Assembly: GCA_016630955.3 (NCBI GenBank)
Contig: CM049990.2
Coordinates: forward strand, 1,054,001 to 1,118,000
DNA from: Didymella arachidicola
Lineage: Eukaryota > Ascomycota > Dothideomycetes > Pleosporales > Didymellaceae
Direction: 5' to 3'
Length of the DNA: 64,000 bases
Shown here one piece after another: positions 21,525 to 32,166 of the stretch. The notes under the pieces were generated by a model. That model had not been told where the DNA came from, ran no database searches, and saw only the letters and a list, made by a program, of their open reading frames with translations. Within the stretch, counting starts at the first letter, position 1. Each line of letters opens with the position of its first letter. The position numbers and the translations under genes were made by a program.

Positions 21525-22741
21525 TTTGTTCTTTGCTTCGTTCATTATACCCAACTTTTTCCAAGTTCGACCAATTGAGTTCTATCCCACATCATGCATT
21601 CACTGATACCCGACTGTATGTTTGGACTAGTACTATCTTTCTTCCGAATCGATTGATACCCTGACATCCAGCACAATCGGTGAACAGCAATCCGTTCGTG
21701 TAAGCGCTCACACGGCTCCGACGCGTGCGCGTTTGGGCTTATAACAATGGAAGCCTTTGCCACCAGCACCAAACTCGACACAAACGCACAGATTTTCGAC
21801 GCGTCTGTGAAAAAAAAACTAGACAGCTGTCTCGAGCTATGTCTTAGCCACCGTCAATGCGCCTCACCACCAACAGTCTGGTAGAGGGTTCGCGGGGAAG
21901 CTGCACATCATCGCATTGTTTCAGCACCACGACGGAGCACCAGTCGTAGTGTGCCATGTACCTGGTACACATATGCATGATCTTCTTTTTGGTGTAGGTG
22001 TGGTAGTCGGTACCTAAGACATTGAGCCGCGGGGAAGCTCAGTCTTATCCTCCCTTGAGGATGTCTGTCGCGACTGCTACCACTCCACAACAACCTGTTG
22101 CACTGACGCAGCTCGATGTGCTTGTCCTGTTACTCTCTCAGGTAGCAACCCTGAAATGTTGGTTCATTGCGAAGAACCTAGATCTTGCTCAGCACGCCTG
22201 TGCACAGAGGTCGAGCGAGCATGTGCCGATGCTTCACCGCACCACGCGGCATTTGACAGCTACGGGAACGTACAAGTATTTCCGCCAGAAGATGTCATTG
22301 CTATCTGTGCATAATGTATAGCAGCGAATGTCTGTCGCGTGATGCGCGGCCAGACCCAAACAATGCATTCCAACCTCATCCCTCCCTGGGCGCCATCGAT
22401 CTTTGTTTTGCTCCCCATATTTGCCTTGCATTCCGTCATCTTTACCCATACGACGAAGAAAGAACGCCAAAATATACCAGATTGTATGTTTACTCGCGCA
22501 TGGCCCGACGTTTGGTCGGTTCTGGGATCGCCATCGTCGTGGGAATTGTTGCGCCGGTTGCTGTTGGCCTCCTCGACTGGCATGGCTATTGGGATTGAAA
22601 GATGAGGTTACTGATTGAGTAAAGCAGACTGATTTAACTATACAAAGAGTGTCAAGGCACCTACTCACCATCCTATCGACACGCGCCTGGGGTCTACTTG
22701 ACATCGACTTTGGATTAATTCTTCAAAGTGACAAGGACGCA
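21525..22741. other. Intergenic; nothing recognised
   Basis: Holds the 3' flank of the protease-like gene and the presumed promoter of the next gene. Frames at 22234-22704 on both strands overlap each other, lack splice support and look random. The sequence GCGGGGAAGCT occurs twice (about 21892 and 22030), too short to interpret. Confidence 0.45.
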
Positions 22742-25700
22742 ATGGCAAACCTACACTCGCGCACCGAGGCTGACGTATCTTTGAGCACCACTACGATCAT
22801 CGCAATCGTAAGCGCCGTAGGCGTCGTCATCTTGGGTCTTCTGGCCGCCCTGATCCTACTCCTTATTCGGGCGGTACGCAGGCATAAGCAGCTCCTCGCT
22901 GAGTTCGACGAACGAGGATTGACCATAAGCCAAGCACAGAAGGAATTCAAGCTTAATGAAGTCACAAGGCCTCGCGCAGTGCTCAGGCGGAACACCATCC
23001 TTCCTTTCAATGCAAAGTCAGGATGGGGAACACTTCCGTCAGTGGAGACAATAGGTTCCGCAGCACCATCCATCAAAGGGCCTGCCGGCTCGCAGCCAGA
23101 GCACTATGTTCCCTCAATACCGACGGAGCCTAGGAAAAGGACAAGCAGTCTCTCGTGGCCGTTTCACAGTCGAAAGTTGTCGGGCCATACCATGAAGATG
23201 AAGCGACTGAGGGACAATAGACTCTCCGCTGTGTTGGAGGATCCGAAAACGTCATCTCTGGTCCCGATTCTAGGTAACAGTCACCTATCTGGGTCGAGAC
23301 CAACGTTGGCGTCGCTTAAGGAATGCGGAAGTCAGCCCTCCTCTTGTCAATCGTTACTCCAGCATCACCCGGCTTTTCGCAACTTGGACTTGGAATCGGA
23401 CATGATTAATCCGGTACCTCTAGAATGTTCCAAGCGCCTGCAGCGAGCAAAATCAGTCACCGAAGTTCCAGTGGAGACTGAGCGTCCACAAATCCGGCAA
23501 CGATCTACAAGCCTTCACAGCCAGGCCTCCGGCAAGGCGCCAGATGTGATTCTACCGCCGCTCCCACTCGACATCGCTCGGATCAAAGATGAAGTCAGGC
23601 GAAAGAGTCAGCTGCACCATCAACCTTCTAAGACCTCAATCTCAAGTTTTGGTTCGACCGACAGCTCTATATTGAATCCTCGCCCCAGTCCAATTATCGT
23701 GCAATCTTCCAACGCGCGAGCCCCGAAAATCACCAAGCGAGAACGGAAGAATACCCCAATCGAGAAGATGAATCCTGTCGTCGAAACCCGTGAGAGCATG
23801 TACAGTCTGCATGGTTCGATGAAGAGCAGCGCTGCAGAAATCGAGGTAGCTTCGCCTGAAGCACGGCGCGAATTTGTCGAAGACTCGACTGCGCTTCACG
23901 AAGAATCAAGCACCCATACCCTCGGCTCAGTCCATACGCCGGGTTCCGTTGGTTCTGTCAAGAGGGCTGAGTCAATCACCATGAGCAGAGTCGTTTCTGC
24001 GAGTGCGAGCCCATCGACAGCGCGTTCAAGGACACCGAAGCGAAGATCCAAGACGCTCGTGACTTCGTCAGGATCCCCAGAGAAATACTGTCAAATCACG
24101 ACGAACCCAAGGCTGACCATAAAATCGCCCAAACGCCAGACTTCGAGAGCATCATCTAGGAGCAGTTGTGGAAACCCGTTCCAGTGGGATCCCGCGCCCC
24201 TCACATCCGCCAGCAGACCACCCTCGGCGCTGAAAGGTAGCCCCAGCGCGCGTCAAGGCCACCGAAGAGGACATAGTGTGCGCATCTCTCTAGTCCCCAC
24301 TATACACTCCATTCGAAGCCGAGGACCGAGCCCGGTCCCGACCGGAGAGGATTGTCCGTCCACTGAAATGCTAGTCGCGAAGAGACCGTCAGGTCTGGAT
24401 GTTCCTAATACTCGTTCGCTACCAACCCCACCGACTTCCGATACTTTCGCGCCTGAATTGAGCTTTACGACAACTTCGCTTAGGGCATCGTTGAAATCTA
24501 CATCTACAACATTACCTCTAGTCAGCTACGACCAGACTTACGTTGTCTCGCCGGCCGACCAGATCCTACCGGAGCTCTCAAAACGTGAGCAGAATCGCTT
24601 GAGCACTGGTTCAATATTCAGTCTGTCCAGCTTTCCGCTGCCAATATCGATCTTGGAGCCTAACGAAGACACTGTTCTACATACTCCGGATCACAGCTTG
24701 ATGTTTCCAATGCCCGATACACCGTATTTGCAACAATATCCTTTCAGGGTCGGCAGTCCAGATCGTCAATCGTGTCCATCTCCAACTAGTCTCATAGACC
24801 TTGATGAATTTGATCCGGAGCAGCCTGGCCTGGGTTTCCAGACCCCTATGAATGTCCCATCTCGCACGTATCAGTCAGCATGCACCACGATCCCTGAAGA
24901 GTCTTCTATCGGTTCAAAGGGAACTATGGAGTACGAGCAAAACCGCTACGACGACTTCCCTCCAGTCTCACCGAAGACCGATTTGCCTCCCAGGTTTACT
25001 TTGAACCGCCAATACAGCCTTCCAATACACGCTACAACGATCCCAGAAGAAGGGTCACCAAGAACCATTGACCCCTCAGTTCTCACCAAAGACGCTTTCA
25101 GTCTCCTCACCAGCGGCTTCTCCCACTCCCACGGCAGCACAACGCATTCCTTAAACAGCAGCCGGACTAGCATCGCCATCCCCACAACACCCGGCCTTCT
25201 GGACCCGCTCCTTGCCGCCACATTCCCCTCGCCCCAAAACCCAGACTCGCCAACAGCGCGCTCGCAAGCAAGCTCCCTGTACTCCTCACCCAAGCACTCG
25301 CCCCACACATCCCTGACAGCAGTTGGGCTGCACGCACCCTGCTCGCCTCGACCCGCCCACGCTTCCCTGCCAGCCCTGAGCCTCAACTTCAACGATATGC
25401 CGTATCTCAAACCCGGGCTGCGCGGCCCGCGCGTCTCGCCTCCAAGGCCACTGCGGAGCTCGATACAGCAACTCCGCCGCATGAACAGCGACGCGTTGGA
25501 TGCGCGCAAAGACCGCGCCGGGCGGGAGGAGCGGAGATATCTGCGTCTCGGGCGCGAGTCCAGCGTGCAGCTTCCTGGCGACGAGAGTTGGCTCGATGAG
25601 CTGGATGGGTATGAGGCGGAGGGCGTGGAGTTGGACGATGAGGAGGTGAGGAGGCTGGTTGGGACGGTGCTGGAGGGGAGCGATGAGGGATCAGGATGCT

Positions 25701-26134
25701 GGGATGGGGATCAGATGCTGTTGGGTCTTCAAGATACACCGCGGGCGGCCGGGGCGCTCGGTGGAGAAAGGGGTGTGGCGCAGGGGGATGCCATGGCGGG
25801 GGCGGAGAAGAGTAAGAGTAGTCTGTGGGATGAGAGTGATGCGTTTTGGAGCAGCTCTACGCCGCCACAGGAAACTGCGAAGCCGAGTGTTGGTGCGAAG
25901 AGCAAGAAGAGGCAGTTCGAGGTTGCGAAGGATGAGCCGGGTACGCCGCAGGAGAGCCCAGTGCTGGGACATGCAAGGAGCGGTAAGAATCACAGAGAGA
26001 GCTTCGAGGTGAAGAGTGATCGGACGAGGAGTGTGCTAGGCGATGGCACGCCAAACGTGGGTGTCAGGTTACAGGTCACAAGTCCGACTATGACGCCGGG
26101 GAGCTATTATGATGAGCAGGGGTTCCTCAGATAA
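22742..26134 (+). CDS. Large Ser/Pro-rich single-pass membrane protein, unknown
   Basis: One exon of about 1130 residues starting at the first ATG of the frame. A short N-terminus is followed by a strong transmembrane helix (about residues 14-43, TTIIAIVSAVGVVILGLLAA) and a basic stop-transfer cluster (RAVRRHKQ). The remaining thousand residues are almost wholly disordered, rich in Ser, Pro, Thr and Arg, with many SP/TP sites and short basic patches (PKRRSKT), and an acidic stretch near 950 (ESWLDELDGYEAEGVELDDE). This is the layout of a type I/III membrane protein with a long, probably phosphorylated cytosolic tail. No domain is recognised. A cell-wall-sensing or cortical scaffold role is conceivable but unsupported. 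Confidence 0.75.
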   Translation: MANLHSRTEADVSLSTTTIIAIVSAVGVVILGLLAALILLLIRAVRRHKQLLAEFDERGLTISQAQKEFKLNEVTRPRAVLRRNTILPFNAKSGWGTLPSVETIGSAAPSIKGPAGSQPEHYVPSIPTEPRKRTSSLSWPFHSRKLSGHTMKMKRLRDNRLSAVLEDPKTSSLVPILGNSHLSGSRPTLASLKECGSQPSSCQSLLQHHPAFRNLDLESDMINPVPLECSKRLQRAKSVTEVPVETERPQIRQRSTSLHSQASGKAPDVILPPLPLDIARIKDEVRRKSQLHHQPSKTSISSFGSTDSSILNPRPSPIIVQSSNARAPKITKRERKNTPIEKMNPVVETRESMYSLHGSMKSSAAEIEVASPEARREFVEDSTALHEESSTHTLGSVHTPGSVGSVKRAESITMSRVVSASASPSTARSRTPKRRSKTLVTSSGSPEKYCQITTNPRLTIKSPKRQTSRASSRSSCGNPFQWDPAPLTSASRPPSALKGSPSARQGHRRGHSVRISLVPTIHSIRSRGPSPVPTGEDCPSTEMLVAKRPSGLDVPNTRSLPTPPTSDTFAPELSFTTTSLRASLKSTSTTLPLVSYDQTYVVSPADQILPELSKREQNRLSTGSIFSLSSFPLPISILEPNEDTVLHTPDHSLMFPMPDTPYLQQYPFRVGSPDRQSCPSPTSLIDLDEFDPEQPGLGFQTPMNVPSRTYQSACTTIPEESSIGSKGTMEYEQNRYDDFPPVSPKTDLPPRFTLNRQYSLPIHATTIPEEGSPRTIDPSVLTKDAFSLLTSGFSHSHGSTTHSLNSSRTSIAIPTTPGLLDPLLAATFPSPQNPDSPTARSQASSLYSSPKHSPHTSLTAVGLHAPCSPRPAHASLPALSLNFNDMPYLKPGLRGPRVSPPRPLRSSIQQLRRMNSDALDARKDRAGREERRYLRLGRESSVQLPGDESWLDELDGYEAEGVELDDEEVRRLVGTVLEGSDEGSGCWDGDQMLLGLQDTPRAAGALGGERGVAQGDAMAGAEKSKSSLWDESDAFWSSSTPPQETAKPSVGAKSKKRQFEVAKDEPGTPQESPVLGHARSGKNHRESFEVKSDRTRSVLGDGTPNVGVRLQVTSPTMTPGSYYDEQGFLR

Positions 26135-26436
26135 TGTTGTACTTGAGTGGGTTGTGGAAAGAGTTGTAGTTTAGCTGTTCTTTTGTAAGCATTTTCTGTT
26201 CAGTAGGGGAGCAGACGGAGCAAACAACGCATACGAGGAGTGCCGCCATGAAGACATGAACAGATAATCGTTAGTCAATAGTGTGTAATACAGCATCTGC
26301 TACCTTGGAAATCGTGTTCATTACTCCAGCTCTTGATAGTAGGAAGTCGTTGTTGGTCATACGTGAGCATGATTCGGGTTACTAATACAAAATTCGAAAA
26401 GAAAATCGTGAATCCATAATGGCGGCCAAGCACCCA
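26135..26436. other. Convergent 3' flanks
   Basis: A spacer of about 300 bp between two convergent genes; it must hold both 3' ends. No hairpin or repeat seen. Confidence 0.5.
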
Positions 26437-28158
26437 TTAAGACCTGGGCTTCTTCCGCACCAACCCAGCGCTCAGCACTTGAACGCCGTTCGTGCTCTCC
26501 GCTGGTGCGGCTGGCGTAGGTTCAATCTTCGCTTTCTTGCGCACCAGACCTGCATCAAGCGTATTCGGCCCATTTGCGCTTGCTGCACATGCGTCGCCAT
26601 CCTTCCTCTTCTTGCGTACGCCCATCACAGTTACCGGTGTCGTACTAGCAGCTGCACTCGCTATGGGCGCTGCGATCTCGTTCTGGCCAACCACAGTCCA
26701 ACCCCACTGAGATAACCCACCGAGCACGCCAACCTCCTTCTTAAATTGGTGTGTGCTACGTGCGGTGGCTGCTCGTGTGGCGAATGATGAATGGATCAGG
26801 ACTTCATGTGCTCGGTTGTAGTTTTTCTCGCTTAAGCATATCGTGCCCCGAGAAGAGGCTGGCCACGTGTAATACGGACTGTTCTCCGGAAGCTTTGATA
26901 TGGAAGCCAAAGAGGTCGCAGATGAAGTTGAGAGGTTGGACGAACTCGACTTGATGCGCGGAAGGACCAACGGGATAGGACCAGTCCTCTTTTGAGGCCT
27001 AGTGCGGCGCTTGTTGGTAGGCTTCTTCTTTTGCGGCGTCGGTAGACTTCCCTGAGGCTCGACTGTCGACTGTTGAGAAGCCTGAGAGAACTGCGATGAT
27101 GTGTCCGCATCTTCCTCCGAGATCGAGTCTTTCGGTGGTGTCAGAACGACCCATATGAAGCCTACGATGCGCCCAGATGAGCATTCCTGGCGGAACGCCA
27201 TAAACTCCCAGAACTGATCCAGTGTCTTGACACTCTTCCACATGCCATTACTGCGCGAGGGGGTTCCTCCGTCTACTACAGCCCCTTCGCCGCGGTCGGG
27301 TAGTTCTTCGTCTAATTCGTCGAGGAAGCGTGCTTTTGGGTCGTCAGGAAAGTGTGGTACAAGGCACCGTGGGGGCGCCGCTGGATGAGGCGCAATCTGC
27401 AACAGTGGGTGTGCAGCAGCCCATCGTCGAGGTGTGTTCGGTACGGGTTGGGCGGGGACATATCGAAGTGTGTCGTACGGCTCGTATCCTGGAATGACAA
27501 GATAGCCCTTGGCAGTAGTTCCAGAAGTCGTCCCAGATCTACTGCCGTTGCCCTCGGCCAGTCTTTCTTGAAGCGGCTTGCGGTCTTCTTCAGCCTGATA
27601 TTCCCATAGAACCGGGTCCAGCACCTTGCACCACCATTTTACAAGCCCTCGGTCATCAAGCACGTGCTTCTTCTTATTGTCAATGCTCGCTGGGAAGAGA
27701 TACTGATCCTGTGCTCTGGCAAACAGTGATATAACCAGCTTCTTGCCCTCTCTCTGCCGTTCTCTGGCTAGCCATGATACAAAGGTACCGCATATCGATT
27801 TCAATGGCGACCCGCTTTGCGATCGCGGTAGTTTTAGCTCTGAAAGATAGCCTGTCGAGTCCGCCTTGGAGATGAAGATAGTGGTGAGACGCTTAGTGGT
27901 GTAGATCAGGACTTCGATGGCAAGAACGAGCAGCTCTTCAGGTAACCGAGAGCGAGCTGCATCTTTTGGTACGATGGCCGCGGAGAGAAAATGTGATTCG
28001 CAGTATGTCCGTTCTGATTTGACGTGTGGCGGCGCGGAGAAGAGGGCCGGGGCTTTGGAGGGAGGTGTGGAGTAATGATAGAAGGTAAAAGGCACGTCTT
28101 TGGGCAGCTGCTCCGCCAGCAAGTCCCTCAAAGACTTACGGCTGGAGACGTCCGCCAT
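26437..28158 (-). CDS. RTT109: Histone H3 acetyltransferase Rtt109 (KAT11)
   Basis: A single exon of 573 residues, starting at MADVSSRKSLRDLLAEQLPK, where fungal Rtt109 proteins begin; an in-frame ATG 12 codons upstream is less likely. The KAT11 domain fills the first 400 residues: FTFYHYSTPP, SHFLSAAIVP, VKWWCKVLDPVLWEY, GYLVIPGYEP and the later FIWVVLTPP segment, interrupted by disordered loops. After a low-complexity basic stretch the C-terminus carries a repeated motif, AGLVRKK, twice. Rtt109 acetylates H3 Lys56 (also Lys9/27) on newly made histones with chaperones Asf1 and Vps75, acting in replication-coupled nucleosome assembly and genome stability. The basic C-terminal repeat may serve nuclear import or chaperone contact (inference). 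Confidence 0.92.
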   Translation of the reverse strand: MADVSSRKSLRDLLAEQLPKDVPFTFYHYSTPPSKAPALFSAPPHVKSERTYCESHFLSAAIVPKDAARSRLPEELLVLAIEVLIYTTKRLTTIFISKADSTGYLSELKLPRSQSGSPLKSICGTFVSWLARERQREGKKLVISLFARAQDQYLFPASIDNKKKHVLDDRGLVKWWCKVLDPVLWEYQAEEDRKPLQERLAEGNGSRSGTTSGTTAKGYLVIPGYEPYDTLRYVPAQPVPNTPRRWAAAHPLLQIAPHPAAPPRCLVPHFPDDPKARFLDELDEELPDRGEGAVVDGGTPSRSNGMWKSVKTLDQFWEFMAFRQECSSGRIVGFIWVVLTPPKDSISEEDADTSSQFSQASQQSTVEPQGSLPTPQKKKPTNKRRTRPQKRTGPIPLVLPRIKSSSSNLSTSSATSLASISKLPENSPYYTWPASSRGTICLSEKNYNRAHEVLIHSSFATRAATARSTHQFKKEVGVLGGLSQWGWTVVGQNEIAAPIASAAASTTPVTVMGVRKKRKDGDACAASANGPNTLDAGLVRKKAKIEPTPAAPAESTNGVQVLSAGLVRKKPRS

Positions 28159-28378
28159 AACCAAACTTAAGTCAAGCACAAAGCCAAACCTCACGCTGAC
28201 AATCTGCGCGTCGCGCTGAAGACGTCCAGCTGGGGAACGCGACTCGGGCTAGCTGTATGGGGAAAGGCGCAATTCGGCCGCAACTTTTCGAACTTCACCT
28301 GCGTCAACCTCAAGCATCGCAGTGCGTCGCCTGTTGTAATCCGCGCATCTCTCCGCCACCAATTATACGTCAGCCATA
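28159..28378. promoter_or_regulatory. Short bidirectional promoter, RTT109 / mL57
   Basis: Only 220 bp separates the start codons of the divergent RTT109 and mL57 genes, so the promoters almost certainly overlap. No TATA box is obvious. Confidence 0.55.
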
Positions 28379-29244
28379 ATGGCATCGAAACGGACGACTC
28401 GAATCCTCTTCTCCTCAGCTGCGCCGTCGTTGCGCTGCGCGAACGCCTCCAGGCCTGCCCTCGTGCGGACCTCCGCATGCGCCTCCAGCTTCTCGACTGC
28501 AACCCCGTCACGTGCGCCCGAGCACGACACCGAAGCAGCAGACAGGCCGCGATGGCAGCAGACACCACCACGTATGCAGGCACCCTTCAGGATACGGCCG
28601 GCCGCGAAAGGAGGTGTGTTCAAAGTCAACGAGGATCCTAAGAGACTAGACGATGCCTATGTACGGATGCTGGGACCCGGTGGCGATCAAGTGCTGGATG
28701 ACGAGGTGAAATGGCTGGCGGTGACACACAAGAGCTTCGATCATGGAAGGCGGGGCTTCAATGACAGACTTGCATACCTGGGTATGTACCAGCAGACCTG
28801 AGATTGGAAAGCAAGAATTGATAACATGCAGGACGACGGATAGTCGAGCTCCAGACATCGCAAGCGCTCGTCAAGTCTCCGCAAGCCAAGTCGTGGCCTA
28901 GAGATGCATCGGGCGAGCCAAAGGTCGACAGCTATGGTCGCAGGCCATATCTCCACCCTGCGCTGAACGGCCTCGAAGGCCTCTCCACCGAGGCAGAACA
29001 AAGAGTCTTGGATAAGACACGGTTAGCACAGCTTGCAGAGCGCTACGGCTTGGACAAGGTCACAAGGTGGACACCAAAGCGTGCAGACAACCTGCAAGGC
29101 TCTGGACAAGAGTCTGTCCTGATGACTTCACTGTACGCTATTGTCGGCGCTGTTGCTATGGAGCGTGGCGGTGAGGAGGCCAACAAGGTCGTGCAGAACA
29201 AGATTCTGACACCTCTCGGCTTCACATTTGATGTTGAAGCGTAG
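28379..29244 (+). CDS. MRPL15: Mitochondrial large-subunit ribosomal protein mL57 (YmL15)
   Basis: Exons 28379-28781 and 28832-29244 flank a 50-bp GT-AG intron and give 271 residues. The Arg/Ser/Ala-rich N-terminus is a mitochondrial presequence (KRTTRILFSSAAPSLRCANA). The body is an RNase III-like fold: the intron splits the diagnostic RLAYLG|RRIVELQTS helix, preceded by WLAVTHKSFDHGRRG and followed by SVLMTSLYAIVGAVAMERG. As in other fungal mL57 proteins the acidic catalytic residues of RNase III are not retained, in keeping with a structural role in the mitoribosome. It is divergent from RTT109. Confidence 0.9.
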
Positions 29245-29707
29245 CGCGGGGTCTCGAAGCTATACATTGTATAATAACTGTATGTGGCATCATGGGCGAG
29301 GGTTTTGCGCACTTGATAGCGACTGCATTGGGGACTTAGAGCTGCATTTACCAACCGGACAAGGTTAATGAGAGCGTTTGACGACGACACAGCAGGTTGC
29401 CTTCTGACAGGCTGCGCCGTGTTGGTTGATTGTTAGTGACCTGATCCATGACTGCTGCAAGTGATAGGGCGGAAAGTTCGGAGATGAACGTGTTCGTTTC
29501 ACGAGCTTGCAAACGGACTTTTCCCAAACAACAACGCAGAATATTTTGACTACCTCTGAGATCTCACGATTGGCAGAGCCAGGGAACAGTTGCATCACCG
29601 GAATTTCACGTGATTGTAACTCGTTCCTGCCAAGCCGCAAGCCGTGTCAACGCGTCGCCAGGACCCCATTCCGTGCCTTCCCCACATCCTTGCATAACTC
29701 AACGCGC
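29245..29707. other. Intergenic; nothing recognised
   Basis: Tandem spacer between mL57 and the ceramide glucosyltransferase gene. Short frames only. Confidence 0.45.
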
Positions 29708-31478
29708 ATGCGCTCTGAGCTCCTTAAGAGCGCCGAGACCAGCAATGGCTCCAAGGTGCAGTACTATGTGGCCCTCGGCAGTCTCATCTGGTGGGTGATT
29801 GTTTGGGGCGTCTGTGGTATAGGATTCACGCAGTTGTATGTAAACTGCCTGCAGGCTACGTCATGCTTCCAGGAAATATTACTGACACGAACACAGATTC
29901 CGCTACTATTGGAGACGGCCCCAGCCAGCAGCATGTCTTGCCATGAAGGAGGAAGATGTGCCGCACATCACCATCATTCGTCCTGTCTCCGGCCTCGACC
30001 CGCGCCTGTACGAGTGTTTGGCATCGAGTCTGCGCCAAACCTACCCCAAGCTTGACAATGTCTTCTGCGTCGCCAGTCGCTCAGATCCCGCGTATCCTAT
30101 CCTCGAACGCCTTATCCACGACTTCCCTAACACCGATGTACGAATTACGATTGAGGAGGAGGATCCACTACTCAAGAAGGACAGAAAAGCGCTTGGACCG
30201 AACCCCAAAATCAGGAACATGAGTCGTGCCTACCGTGAAGCGAAGGGTGAACTCGTATGGATCCTTGACTGTAATGTCTGGGTTGGAAAGGGCATTGGTG
30301 CTCGGTTTGTCGACCTGCTGTGTGGTTACACCAACGACAGGGGCTGCAAGATGAAGACTAAGTTCAAGTTCGTGCACCAGACTCCGCTGACAGTGGATCT
30401 CGACTCACAGAGCTTGACCCTGGAGGAGCGCAAGGAGTTGCTGAGCGGACAATCAGAAGAACGAGAAGACAGCACAGCAGCCGCTGCCAGTTCCTCGTCC
30501 AAAGCTTCGGCGAACCCCTGGAAACGCCTTCTGCAACGTGGTGGCGGGCGTCTTGACGAAGCGTTCATGTCTTCCGCGCACGCAAAGTTCTACCAGGCCA
30601 TTAACACGGTCAAGGTCGCGCCTTGCATCATGGGCAAGAGCACAATGTTCCGACGCGCGCAGCTGAATTACGTCACCTCTTCACACCCAAAGTACGCACC
30701 TGGTATCGACTTCTTCTCTGATAACATCTGCGAAGACCACTTGATTGGCGACGCGTTGTGGAAGCAGCCACAAGCATTTGAGAAGCGCGAATACAAGCCT
30801 GCGCCAGGCGAGAAGAAGGAGAGATGGGGAAAGCATGAGATGCTATTCGGCGACTTCTGCTTCCAACCTATAAGTCACACGTCTGTGGCTGCGTATCTCG
30901 ATCGTCGTATACGCTGGCTGCGAGTCAGGAAGTATACGGTGACCCTTGCGACTTTTGTGGAGCCTGGCACCGAGAGCATGTTCTGTGGTGTGTACGGTGC
31001 GTATGCACTGACCACGCTACCGTATTTCCATGCGTTCATCAACCCTACTTGGGTCTCATTCGCTCTCATCTGGCTATTGCATATGGCGGCTTGGTGTCTG
31101 GTCGACTACGTTCAGTACCTGCTACTGCACTCCGCTAAGACTGTTGAGATCGACAACGATACGCCTGACTTTGTCTTACCCCGGCAATCGAATGCAGCGT
31201 ATCACCAAGATGGAGCCACCAAGCCCCTGCTCACCAACAAGGATCATCCTCAGCCGAGCTTGCTTGATGGTAAGAGGAGAGGCTTCCGCGAATTCTTCTA
31301 TGCTTGGCTCGGTCGGGAGTTTTTTGCTCTGCCGGTTTGGGTCACAGCCTTCTGGGGTGGTGCAACGGTTGAGTGGAGAGGCAAGAAGTTCTATGTTGGA
31401 TTGGATACCAAAGTCCACGAGGTCGTATCCCAAGAGAAGAAAGAGGCGACTCGCAGAGACAACAAGACCAAGCGGTAA
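29708..31478 (+). CDS. Ceramide glucosyltransferase (glucosylceramide synthase)
   Basis: Exons 29708-29835 and 29897-31478 (61-bp GT-AG intron) give 569 residues. An N-terminal signal anchor (YYVALGSLIWWVIVWGVCGI) precedes the GT21 catalytic domain. The family motifs are clear: HITIIRPVSGLDPRLYECL, the D2 motif in WILDCNVWV (about 166), D3 in EDHLIGDALW (about 322) and the (Q/R)xxRW-type motif in DRRIRWLRVRKY (about 378). C-terminal hydrophobic segments (FALIWLLHMAAWCLVDYVQY, then LPVWVTAFWGGA) complete the membrane topology. The enzyme transfers glucose from UDP-Glc to ceramide at Golgi/ER membranes. Fungal glucosylceramide affects hyphal growth and virulence. A Ser/Glu/Ala-rich insertion after D2 is larger than in animal enzymes. 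Confidence 0.93.
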
Positions 31479-32166
31479 TGGTTCGAGGTTGGTCCACGAT
31501 GGCAATATACTTTAGATTTGCATAGCGTTCGCATATAACATTCTATACCCATTTTCACGCGAGCGCGTCGAAGATGTATTGTACATGGATGCATACTGTA
31601 GGCAGGCGCGGTGGACATCACTGACAGCCACGTCGCTACGGATGCAGGCAGACGCATAGGCGTAACACTCAGCCTTCTCGGCCGTGCCCTCAGCGCTTCG
31701 GTTCGACATGCCTGGCAATCGTTTAGGACCGATTCAGTTCACCAAAACGCTTCGATGAGCGCCCAAGGGGCCTTGATCTGGGCAGCAAGGCGTCCACGAG
31801 CGCTTCTGAGATGGCAACCCCGTCACAGAACACTGACAGACTAGTAGGCTCCGATCGATCTATCTCCTGTGTTGCGAATGACTTGACAGTAAGAGTTATC
31901 GGCACTTCATAGTCGGTACGTAATGATTACACTCAACATTCATCATTCATGTTTGCAAACATTAAAGGCACCAGAATAAAATAACAATGCATCCAATGTA
32001 ATCCTGATGCGGACCTACCACAGCAGCACTCCGCTGGTGGTCTCAGTCATCAAACGCCGTTAAACCCGGACACAATACATACGAAACGATAACCCGAAGA
32101 CCAAAATCCCGGCTTCCAGCGTGTCGCTGACTAGATCAGTGCTTGGTGTACGCGAATGCCTGCAGG
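31479..32166. other. Convergent intergenic region; nothing recognised
   Basis: Contains the 3' flanks of two convergent genes. Nothing coding or repetitive is apparent. Confidence 0.5.
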
